Shown here piece after piece: positions 49,508 through 58,169 of a stretch of 64,000 bases of DNA. Where the stretch lies: positions 1 through 64,000 of the forward strand of contig CAJORF010000066.1 in the NCBI GenBank assembly GCA_905236985.1, given 5' to 3'. The notes under the pieces are model-generated. The model saw nothing but the letters and a program-made list of their open reading frames with translations, did no database searches and was not told where the DNA came from. Within the stretch, counting starts at the first letter, position 1; the number at the start of each line of letters is the position of its first letter. The position numbers and the translations under genes are program-made. This DNA is from an uncultured Bacteroidaceae bacterium. Its GTDB lineage: Bacteria; Bacteroidota; Bacteroidia; Bacteroidales; Bacteroidaceae.

Positions 49508-50987
49508 CCTCCTTTCTCAACTCAGGACTCGGTGCTTCAAGCATTTGGTCGAGCAACTGAAGAATGACAGTGCTCTGCTGCTTGATGATGCCAGCTTCGC
49601 GCTGCGTCTCCTCAGGACTGAGTTCTTGGTAATCATAAAGTTTTTTGGCACTATTGGCGATGTGCTGTGAGGGGACGAGCATCTGACTGGTGAAGTTGTG
49701 GAGCAAGTTACGCTTCACGTCGGCAGTGGTCTGTGTATGTTCGTAGATCTCTCGCAGCCTCTCGCTCTGCCCTTTTAGCGTAGCCGTGAGCTGCTGCTGT
49801 TCTCCGATAGACGATTCCAGCGCATGCTGCATCTTTTTGAAGTGCTGCTGGAACATTCCTATCTCATCTTCGCGCGTCGTGTCAGGCACCGTGACGGAGT
49901 AGTTGCCATCGGCCATGCTCTGGACAGACTCCGTGAGCATACGCAACGGTTTCAACTGCATACTGATGACCAGGCGGGTGAGCACGAAGAACGCCAACAG
50001 TCCAATGAAGATGTTGAAAAAGAGATGGCGAAGCTGCTGGTAGTAGCCTCCCAAGACATCCTCCTCAGGATAGATCACACCGATACTCCAGTTGACGTCT
50101 CCTGACGAGCGTCCTTGCACGGCGGAGCGTACGAAAGGCTTGTAGAAGATGTGCCAGTCCTTACCGTTTAAGTGGAACAGACCGTTACCTGTAGCACCAC
50201 CTAACATGGCCTCTACCGCATCACGCGTGTGTTTTTCGCCCTCCCCGATGTGCTGGAAGACGGTCTGATTGACGCGCACTTCGCGCTCGGGGTGTACGAT
50301 ATAGTTACCACTACGATCCAACATGATACTATAGCTGTTGGACGATGGCTTGGCAGCCAGCACAATCTCTGAGAGCAGACCGAGGGACACATCCACAGCC
50401 ATCACCCCCACGCACTCACCACTTCTATCCGAGATGGGCAAGCAGAAGGTGATGAACGTAGCTCCTTCACCAGTTTCATCCTTCTGTGGATCCATCCAAA
50501 GAGATCGACATGTCTGCATGGGCTTCGTGAACCAAGGCTGTTGGGTATAGGGCAGGCTGCCATACGTCTCAGCCTCGACGAGTTCGGGCGAATCGTATTT
50601 CAAGCGGTGAACGTATGCCATGAACAGCTCCTGGTCAGGATAGAAATTGGGCTTGAAGGCAATGGCGCAGCCCATAATATCGGTATTGCACTCCACGAGG
50701 CGGTGGCAGTAGGTCCACATACGTTCCGGCTCATTGAAATGAGCCATCATGTCCCAGTAGATGTTACCCGATGACTGTTCCACTCCCAACAGCACCTTAT
50801 CGACCTGCTGCACTAAGCCTTCGAGGGTCTCCTCAGCATTTTGCATGGCCTCCTGCCGCAGCGTCTTTCGCGAGAATGCGAACATCACGCTCAGCATCAC
50901 TGAGAGCAACAGCACCACTTCCAGAATAATGGCCACTTTCAGCCTGAGCGACGGTGGAGAGAATACTTTCTTCAGTGTTTTTTTCAT
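49494..50987 (-). CDS. Cache-HAMP membrane sensor ending in a DHp-like coiled coil, no ATPase domain
   Basis: Cache region, TM, HAMP LKPLRMLTESVQSMADGNYSV, C-terminal DHp-like KRNLLHNFTSQMLVPSQHI. Confidence 0.78.
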   Translation of the reverse strand: MKKTLKKVFSPPSLRLKVAIILEVVLLLSVMLSVMFAFSRKTLRQEAMQNAEETLEGLVQQVDKVLLGVEQSSGNIYWDMMAHFNEPERMWTYCHRLVECNTDIMGCAIAFKPNFYPDQELFMAYVHRLKYDSPELVEAETYGSLPYTQQPWFTKPMQTCRSLWMDPQKDETGEGATFITFCLPISDRSGECVGVMAVDVSLGLLSEIVLAAKPSSNSYSIMLDRSGNYIVHPEREVRVNQTVFQHIGEGEKHTRDAVEAMLGGATGNGLFHLNGKDWHIFYKPFVRSAVQGRSSGDVNWSIGVIYPEEDVLGGYYQQLRHLFFNIFIGLLAFFVLTRLVISMQLKPLRMLTESVQSMADGNYSVTVPDTTREDEIGMFQQHFKKMQHALESSIGEQQQLTATLKGQSERLREIYEHTQTTADVKRNLLHNFTSQMLVPSQHIANSAKKLYDYQELSPEETQREAGIIKQQSTVILQLLDQMLEAPSPELRKEVGHE

Positions 50988-50999
50988 AGCCTGTGTCTG

Positions 51000-52061
51000 T
51001 TATGATTCCAGTGCGGTTGTGGCACGTCGGAGCACGCGCCACACGACAACGATGCCTATCACAGCGACCACCAAGAGGACGGCGACAGCGGGCAACAACG
51101 GCTTCAGCATATCAAGCCGAGGCACGACCACAGCCACCGACCAGTCGATAAACTCAATAGGCCCGTAGTAGAGGGTGCAAGGCTCTCCGTTGATATCAAT
51201 GTTTGCAATGCCGCTCTTCTGACGCGCCAGGTCGTTGAGCACCTCCTTGTCCGTCACCGTTATGTCCTTCCCCTCGGGGTAAGCCAGACACGTTCCGTTC
51301 TTATCCAGAATGATGGTATAGAATCCGAAGTCTCTGATGAGGTGATGCTTGTTCATCAGCTGGCTCTTCTGGCTCATTTCATCCACCCATTGCAGCTCCT
51401 TGGCCAGCCATTCAAACTTCATGTCTGCGCCGCAGACGCAGACCAGCTTACCGTTTTGGCCGTAGATGGGTTTGACAAAGGTGCAGTAATGGCCGCTCAT
51501 GGTCGTGCCGTCGTAGTAGTAGTACGGATCCGACCAAAAGGTCTCGCCCTTCATCTTGGCGCGCACATACCAGGGCGACTTCATGTAGTTGTGGCGTGCA
51601 GAGCCCACCTGACGCATCTCAAAGGCAAGGCCGTCGCCCTGAAACACGTAGGGCTCAAACCAAGTCCCTTTCTCTGGGAAGAACTCAGGCTCGAAGGCTG
51701 CAAAATAGCCGCGCACATCGAGGTTCAAGTTCGCCTTGCTCTCTAAGGCGGTAATCACGTCTTCTGGCGAATCCAAGTGATGTCCCACCTCGTCAAAGAT
51801 GTTCTTGGCACTCAACTCAGCACCGCGTATGGTCTTGGCCACCTTCTCCGACGAGACATTCATGATACCGATGAAGCGAGAATAAGCCTCTGCCTCCAAT
51901 GCTTGATAGCACATCACCAATGCCACGACGGAGGTGAGCACGATGACGACGATGACTGTCAGCAGCACGTATGTTGTTGACCTCTTAGCAACAGCCACGT
52001 GTGCTTTCTGAGCAAACTGTTCTGTTGGCTGTTCCTCTGTTAATGTAGATGTCGTTTCCAC
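51000..52061 (-). CDS. Cache-domain-only membrane protein
   Basis: N-terminal TM, extracellular Cache domain, C-terminal TM LLPAVAVLLVVAVIGIVVVW, no cytoplasmic output domain. Confidence 0.75.
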   Translation of the reverse strand: METTSTLTEEQPTEQFAQKAHVAVAKRSTTYVLLTVIVVIVLTSVVALVMCYQALEAEAYSRFIGIMNVSSEKVAKTIRGAELSAKNIFDEVGHHLDSPEDVITALESKANLNLDVRGYFAAFEPEFFPEKGTWFEPYVFQGDGLAFEMRQVGSARHNYMKSPWYVRAKMKGETFWSDPYYYYDGTTMSGHYCTFVKPIYGQNGKLVCVCGADMKFEWLAKELQWVDEMSQKSQLMNKHHLIRDFGFYTIILDKNGTCLAYPEGKDITVTDKEVLNDLARQKSGIANIDINGEPCTLYYGPIEFIDWSVAVVVPRLDMLKPLLPAVAVLLVVAVIGIVVVWRVLRRATTALES

Positions 52062-52100
52062 TGATTTGATTTATAGTTTCTTATTCGTTAAAATCCGTGA

Positions 52101-52123
52101 AAAGTAACCTCGTTCGTTACTTT
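52101..52123. promoter_or_regulatory. Inverted repeat next to a TAnnTTTG box upstream of the Cache operon
   Basis: AAAGTAAC-ctcgttc-GTTACTTT; minus-strand TACCTTTG at 52138-52131. Confidence 0.4.
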
Positions 52124-52235
52124 GAATCTACAAAGGTACAGTTATGTCCTGTTATATTGTTCTAAATTTACAAGAATTTAAACAAGTTTAACGCAGAAAT
52201 GAGGAAAATTGCTGTATTGAGCGGCTCAATCTCTC

Positions 52236-54101
52236 CTATCGGATTCTCACCTTTTTGGCGTTCTGTCCCTGTCTGACGATGTAGATTCCTGCTGGCAGTC
52301 GCCGGAAGTTCGTAGCACAGGGCTGGCCTGTGAGATGATAGACCTGATAGGGCTGGGAAAGATCCAGCTCCGTAGCGGCGATGTCATCAATATAGGTGTA
52401 ACCCAACTTCTGGTCCATCCACTGCAGGCGTTCGGTGAGGTAACGGCGGATGACCTGCACCTCAGCCTCGTAGCTGCCAGCTGCGGCGTAGTTCTGATGG
52501 ACCACCTGATCTAAAATGGGCCATCGCAAGAAGTTGAGCTTCTGCGACTGCTGCAATAACTCCTCCAACGAATCGACGTAGGCGATCAGATGACGTTCAT
52601 TGATGCGGTCCTGACGGGCCTCTTCCCATATCTCTCTCATCCGTGTCTGGGCCGCAGTATTCCTCACCACAATGTTATCCACGAATGTCCGCATATAACC
52701 TGTCACACTGCCCCCACTGCGATAGACATAATCGCTCTTGCTGTTGATGGGATAAGTACGATTGTCATTCTCAAAAGCAAGATCGAAGTCCCATACGGGA
52801 CCAGTGAAGACCGTATCGTTCTCACGATGCTTATACATATATACACTCCAATAAGTGTCGGTGTTTCCCGATAACTCTCCGACAAAGAAGTGGCGCAGGA
52901 AAGTGTTCAAGTCCAAGTACTCTTCCCAGTTGGCCTCCATGCGGTTGTAATTACTCTCGATATATGCCTTTTGCTCAGGTGTGATTTCATCGTCATCAGG
53001 GTAATGGACGGTCATCGGAGTACCCTTCGCCGACTTGAACCAGCAGGCTTCAGTGCTTGCACGAGCATCGACTTCCACGAGATAAGCCGTGAGATCCTCC
53101 GAGTTCTCATGTCCTTCTTCCAGTGTATCGACGAGTTCCACACGATTCTTCTTAACGTCGATATGGTCGCTCAGCTGGTAGTTACCCTTGTATTCGCCGT
53201 TCAGCAGCACATCCACGGACTGCGCGTAGGGCGTGTAGGGCATATCGAAATCCCTACTAAGCTCCAAGGCCAGGAGGTTGCGCATCAGCGTCTTGTCGCC
53301 GTAGTTGTTGACGAGCGTCCATTTCTTGGCTTTCGCTGGAGCGTCAAGCACCCTATGCTTCTGATTGAACTTGATGCGGTAGGGTTTCTTAGGAAAGTTC
53401 AGCGATCCGTTGCCGCGCAGACGCACGACACCCGTATCCGTCCTCAACTTCTTGTCTTTATCGCTGATGATAGTGATCAAGGCATTGATGTCATGTACCT
53501 TGTCATAGGGCTCCACATTGTTCTCCGTGTGAATGCTGACTACTGGCAGGTTCGTCAGACGATAGAGCTGCGACGAGTCGCCCACACCAACGTGGCCGTA
53601 GAACTCCAGTTCACCGATATTACATCGCATATCGGACGGGCTGACATATCGCACATAGCGGAAGCCTTTGGAACACTTCACGTCAACGTAAGACATCTGC
53701 TTGGCCACACCAGGCTCCGTGATGATATGGAGCGGCAGTGCATCCATGAAGTCCGGGTTGTTCGCTCCCTCCATGACGCCCAACATCACCCTCTCACCAG
53801 CACGACTGCGATTAGGCGGTGCCCAGCCAATGCGCGTGATGACGTGCGGCTCACCCAGATCCAATCCCACCCATGTATAGCTGCGGTCGTAAGTGGCCAA
53901 ATAGGTAGTCAAATCACCATCAAAAGCACATTCTCGGGTATTGACGGTCGTGGAAGCTTGATTATTGTCATAGTTCACGAACATTGCCGTGCCGATAATC
54001 GTGCCAGAGAGCTTGGAATCTGCGACTCCCGTCTGTGCCATGATGGTGCAGACATGGCCTAGCAGAATGGATATGATGGTGAGTGACTTCTTCATTGTCA
54101 T
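52236..54101 (-). CDS. Exported CotH-kinase-family protein with N-terminal F5/8C-like domain and T9SS tail
   Basis: KKPYRIKFNQKH, WTLVNNYGDKTLMRNLLALELSRDF, GELSGNTDTYWSVYMYKH...GPVWDFDLAFEND; tail VYHLTGQPCATNFRRLPAGIYIVRQGQNAKKVRIR. Confidence 0.87.
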   Translation of the reverse strand: MTMKKSLTIISILLGHVCTIMAQTGVADSKLSGTIIGTAMFVNYDNNQASTTVNTRECAFDGDLTTYLATYDRSYTWVGLDLGEPHVITRIGWAPPNRSRAGERVMLGVMEGANNPDFMDALPLHIITEPGVAKQMSYVDVKCSKGFRYVRYVSPSDMRCNIGELEFYGHVGVGDSSQLYRLTNLPVVSIHTENNVEPYDKVHDINALITIISDKDKKLRTDTGVVRLRGNGSLNFPKKPYRIKFNQKHRVLDAPAKAKKWTLVNNYGDKTLMRNLLALELSRDFDMPYTPYAQSVDVLLNGEYKGNYQLSDHIDVKKNRVELVDTLEEGHENSEDLTAYLVEVDARASTEACWFKSAKGTPMTVHYPDDDEITPEQKAYIESNYNRMEANWEEYLDLNTFLRHFFVGELSGNTDTYWSVYMYKHRENDTVFTGPVWDFDLAFENDNRTYPINSKSDYVYRSGGSVTGYMRTFVDNIVVRNTAAQTRMREIWEEARQDRINERHLIAYVDSLEELLQQSQKLNFLRWPILDQVVHQNYAAAGSYEAEVQVIRRYLTERLQWMDQKLGYTYIDDIAATELDLSQPYQVYHLTGQPCATNFRRLPAGIYIVRQGQNAKKVRIR

Positions 54102-54192
54102 CTTGCTCTTTTTGTGTCCTATATGATGAAGGGGATACGCCAAGACTGACATATCCCCTTGCTATGGCTAATATAGGAGTATAATCCGTAGG

Positions 54193-56409
54193 TTACATAT
54201 CCTCAGCAGAGAGATGCTTCAGATACCAGTCTGAATTCTTCTTACCGTCGCTGATGGACCATTCCAAGAAATCCGGGAAGAAGGTATCGATTCGGAGGCT
54301 CTCATTTTCTCTCTTCAAAATAGTCTCTCTGAAGACATCAATAGATACACCTTCCAGATAGAATGCAAACGGGAATTCACCACTTCCGACATAGTACATA
54401 TACTGTCCATTCGATCTCCTGACACTGGGATTAGACTTGTCGGCAGCTGTTCCAAACAAACTCTTGTCCGTTTTATTCGTTGGGGAATTCCAAGGCAGAT
54501 GAACCTCTAACTGTCCTTTGTCCCCTGCACGCCAAAGGAAGGGCCTAATCGTTGTCTGGCCTTTGTTGATAGCTTTCGTATAAGTTACCTCTATTACCCA
54601 TGTCACTCCTTCACCAGTTTCTTTGTTCTCATTTTTGGTGATGTCATCAGTCAGGTACCACATTCTTGACTCACTCTTATCCCATCTAATTTCTGGCAGA
54701 TAGTAGTACATCTTATTATACATTAGGTAATTTTCTGATGCATACTTAGTCTGACCGGGCAGAAGTTTGTTGATATAGATAGTTGCGATGTCAGATCCCT
54801 GCAGATCGACGGCTAAACCATTCTGTAGTGTGATATAGTTGTGATAAGTGGTAAGATAAAAACGCTCTTTGTTCAACTTCTGGAAGCCGTCTGGGTGTCT
54901 GTACCATTCCAACTCATGCTTACAGTCGATCATAAGGTCATTCATATCATAGTCACCCGCCTCAGGCCACTTGTCTTCAAAACCATACACACCTCCTACA
55001 GTGGATCTTTTGCTCTCAATTGTTGGTGCATCTGACAAATCAAAGGCATTAGCAGGATTAAGGGCGAACATCAGGTCATCATAGTCCTTGTCATCGCAAG
55101 CATCCTCAAAGGAAACCACGACATACGTGTTGCCATTGGGAGCCGTGTAAGCAAATTTGGCCGAACGGGCCTCGCCGTCGGGATTGGGATAATTCACTCC
55201 AGTGTCGTATGCGGACGATAACCCCTCTGTTGTGGAAGCCCAAATGTTCTTCTTTTTAGCATAGCTGCTGCCATTAACAGCATAATTGTTGCCTATTTGT
55301 CCCCAGGCATTGGTCTTCAGTATGAAACCAATTTTTGTGCCGGCTGGGAATATGGCAGTACCACCGGATAAATCGCCACTGGCAATGTTGGGATAGTACA
55401 TCAACTCTACCACATCACCGCGCAGCGCTCCGATGTTACCATTATAATTGTTGTTAGGATAGCTGCCGCGTGGCCACTGACCGTCCTGCGTATTGGGGAA
55501 GAGCATGATGATGTTCAGATCCATCTTGCTTTGTGGTGGATTATTCTCATCGTAGTAGTAATAACCCAGGGAGCTATTCCAACACGTACTGCTTCCCATA
55601 GCAGTGATACTGACCTCAGAGTCCTTTAGCAATCTCAGGTCGGCAGCAGCGCGATACTGCTCCTTAAGGTTTGTACCAGAGTTAAGGGCATCGCATGCAG
55701 TACCAAACATGCCGTTGAACTCTTCTTCGTTAAAGATCAAGCCCTTATTGATGAATGTTGGATCGGTCTTGTCAAGCAGATAATCCGGACGTCCGCTGGC
55801 AGAGTTCCATGTTCCCAATGGCGTTACCCAGGGTTTATAGACCAGTGTACCATCACTTTTTTTATAAAGATGGCCCATCTTTGACAGGTCTGTCGTGGAT
55901 GTTCCTGCTCCTGCGACACGTCTGGCAGCATTGCGTGTTGCAGCGTCGCGCAGTGGGTTCTTGACTATCATCTGAGCCATACCATTCTCCACAGTGGTCA
56001 TGTTGCGGCGCAAACCTACGAGGAAGTTACCTGTCACGATGTGCAGGCGCTTGGCATAGGCGGGCAGGGTGACGGTCTCGTCGAACCTACCGTTCTTGTC
56101 TGTATAACCTGAGAAAATAGGCTTGATACTCTCGTCGATATACTCGGTGAGCGTATTCTCGTTGACGAACGGGTTCACGTTATAGACGCTGAAGAACACA
56201 GGAATTTTGGCATCGAAGTCTGAATAATCAACGATGAGATCCACTTCCTGTGAAGTGGAGAAATCGAAGGTTTTGGCTTCCTTCGTCACAGGCGGGATCG
56301 TTTCATTAGAGTTAGAGAAAAAGTCATCGGTATCCCTGCAAGCGGTCGCAGCAAAAAGGATAAAAGCGAATGTACAAGTTCTCGCTAAAAATTTGGCGGG
56401 AGTGTGCAT
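54193..56409 (-). CDS. LruC-domain / DUF4114-like lipoprotein
   Basis: Lipobox-like LFAATACRD, VVVSFEDACDDKDYDDLMFAL, WPEAGDYDMNDLMIDCKHE. Confidence 0.78.
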   Translation of the reverse strand: MHTPAKFLARTCTFAFILFAATACRDTDDFFSNSNETIPPVTKEAKTFDFSTSQEVDLIVDYSDFDAKIPVFFSVYNVNPFVNENTLTEYIDESIKPIFSGYTDKNGRFDETVTLPAYAKRLHIVTGNFLVGLRRNMTTVENGMAQMIVKNPLRDAATRNAARRVAGAGTSTTDLSKMGHLYKKSDGTLVYKPWVTPLGTWNSASGRPDYLLDKTDPTFINKGLIFNEEEFNGMFGTACDALNSGTNLKEQYRAAADLRLLKDSEVSITAMGSSTCWNSSLGYYYYDENNPPQSKMDLNIIMLFPNTQDGQWPRGSYPNNNYNGNIGALRGDVVELMYYPNIASGDLSGGTAIFPAGTKIGFILKTNAWGQIGNNYAVNGSSYAKKKNIWASTTEGLSSAYDTGVNYPNPDGEARSAKFAYTAPNGNTYVVVSFEDACDDKDYDDLMFALNPANAFDLSDAPTIESKRSTVGGVYGFEDKWPEAGDYDMNDLMIDCKHELEWYRHPDGFQKLNKERFYLTTYHNYITLQNGLAVDLQGSDIATIYINKLLPGQTKYASENYLMYNKMYYYLPEIRWDKSESRMWYLTDDITKNENKETGEGVTWVIEVTYTKAINKGQTTIRPFLWRAGDKGQLEVHLPWNSPTNKTDKSLFGTAADKSNPSVRRSNGQYMYYVGSGEFPFAFYLEGVSIDVFRETILKRENESLRIDTFFPDFLEWSISDGKKNSDWYLKHLSAEDM

Positions 56410-56558
56410 TGTTGAATAAATTTTGAAAAGGTTATTAATTAGGTATAATTTCTAAAATCGGTGCAAAGATGGTGATTTTTTTTGAACTATCAAAATTATT
56501 TTTCAAAAAATGTGTTCAAATGGTCATTTTTGTACTTCCAAAAGTGTACCTTCGACAC

Positions 56559-58145
56559 TTAAGAGAATTGTGGAATCTCGATACAGAAACGCGTGCCGTT
56601 GGTGTATTCCGTGTCGTGCCACATACGTCCGTGCAACAGATGTGCGATGGATTGACAGATGTTGAAACTCATATCAGCATGGCGCTCGCTGCTGTCATCT
56701 TCTGAGGGCAATTCGGTATCCCTGTCAAGACCTGCCCTGGAGTTCGCTACGGTGAAACGTACCTTCTCATCCACCTGTGTCACACTCAGAACGATAGCAC
56801 CTTTTTGAGTAAAACGAATGAAATAGTTGACCAAGTGTGTCAGCAACTGCTCAAGCGCCTCGCTATTGGTCCGGACCTCGAAGTCATCTGGCACATCGCT
56901 GAGGAATATGGCGGTTACGCCTTTATGGCAATGTGCCTGTGCGGAGGTGGTGATGTGGTCGCACAGTCTGTTCACTTTCGCTGGCATATCAAGGGGCAGC
57001 TCAGTCGCTTTCTCGAAGGATGCGAGCCCGCTCAACTCCTCCAGTGCTCGTTCGGCCTCTTTTCGCTCATTGGCCAACTTTTTGTTGTACATGGTGAGCC
57101 GTTTGATGATCTTTCGTCCCCTCAGGGTGAAGATCAACAGGACGATGAACGCCAGAACAGCGATGGCCAAATAGAAACGGTTGCGCAACTTGTTGTTCTG
57201 TTCCTCTAAGACTTTCTGCTCCAATTGCAGACGGTCGTTGTTCATCTGCACATAGCAGCTGTTGACCACATTGCCGTGTGACACCAGAATGATGGAGTCG
57301 CTCACCTTTTTGTATATCTGCATATACTTGTAGGCGTTTGCATCGTCACCCATACTGTGGTAGATAACAGCCTTGCGCTCCGCCCTGGCCTCAGGATCCA
57401 GTTCGTCGGAAAGGCGTAAGGCTTCCCCGAAGTCACCGTTAATGATGCAATGATTCACTTCCATGACAGGTGTCAGCGTGGCTATGCCGTCCGTCTCCTT
57501 CAAGAGCATCATCTCCGCATAGATGCGGTTGAACTCAGCCGTATCTTGTTTATTGAAGGCCATTTGGCTGAGTCGGAACAGGGCTCTCCCTTTGTGGATG
57601 GGTGCCACGTTCGGTTCTACCAGGATTTGGCGTGCATACCCCACACTGGCCTTGGCATCCTTACGGTGGTTGGCAATCCTCATAAGCTCCTGCAAGTCAT
57701 CGCCGGCACTCTCGTTGGGGAAATGCCTATGGCTGAAATCCACAGCCTGCAGGAATTCACGCTCCGCAGCTTGATAATCCTGCTTTTGCAGGAGCACTAC
57801 AGCTCTGGTATGTAAGGCGTAATAAGCACCGTATGTGCTATGGTACTCCTGTGCATTGTCCTCGATGGCCTGCACGATTTCCATCGCCTTCTGGTAATTC
57901 TGTTGGGTTGCCTCGTAGATGGCCTGGTTACCCCAAGCCTTGTAGAACAATCTGTCATTGCCCACGCTCTTGCTGGCATCCTTCAGCTGGTCGGTGATGC
58001 TGAAGAACGTATCCCTCTCCGTCGTAGGGAAGTATTTCAGCATATCAGATTCGAGGCGAACCAGTTCCTCTTCAGATACAGCCCATGTCGCCGTGCCGCA
58101 GAAAAGGGAAAGTGTCGCACAAAGTACAAGTTGTTTGATGTTCAT
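56559..58145 (-). CDS. TPR membrane protein with degenerate HATPase domain (pseudo-histidine-kinase)
   Basis: TPR-like N-terminus, TM FYLAIAVLAFIVLLIFTL, C-terminal HATPase-like region with non-canonical N, G1 and G2 boxes. Confidence 0.7.
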   Translation of the reverse strand: MNIKQLVLCATLSLFCGTATWAVSEEELVRLESDMLKYFPTTERDTFFSITDQLKDASKSVGNDRLFYKAWGNQAIYEATQQNYQKAMEIVQAIEDNAQEYHSTYGAYYALHTRAVVLLQKQDYQAAEREFLQAVDFSHRHFPNESAGDDLQELMRIANHRKDAKASVGYARQILVEPNVAPIHKGRALFRLSQMAFNKQDTAEFNRIYAEMMLLKETDGIATLTPVMEVNHCIINGDFGEALRLSDELDPEARAERKAVIYHSMGDDANAYKYMQIYKKVSDSIILVSHGNVVNSCYVQMNNDRLQLEQKVLEEQNNKLRNRFYLAIAVLAFIVLLIFTLRGRKIIKRLTMYNKKLANERKEAERALEELSGLASFEKATELPLDMPAKVNRLCDHITTSAQAHCHKGVTAIFLSDVPDDFEVRTNSEALEQLLTHLVNYFIRFTQKGAIVLSVTQVDEKVRFTVANSRAGLDRDTELPSEDDSSERHADMSFNICQSIAHLLHGRMWHDTEYTNGTRFCIEIPQFS

Positions 58146-58169
58146 GTTATATGTTTTTTTGATATTGAT

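Noticed and set aside
52890-54062. 390-aa plus-strand ORF opposite the CotH-like gene
   Set aside because: Antisense shadow ORF; the minus-strand product has a signal peptide, CotH motifs and a T9SS tail.
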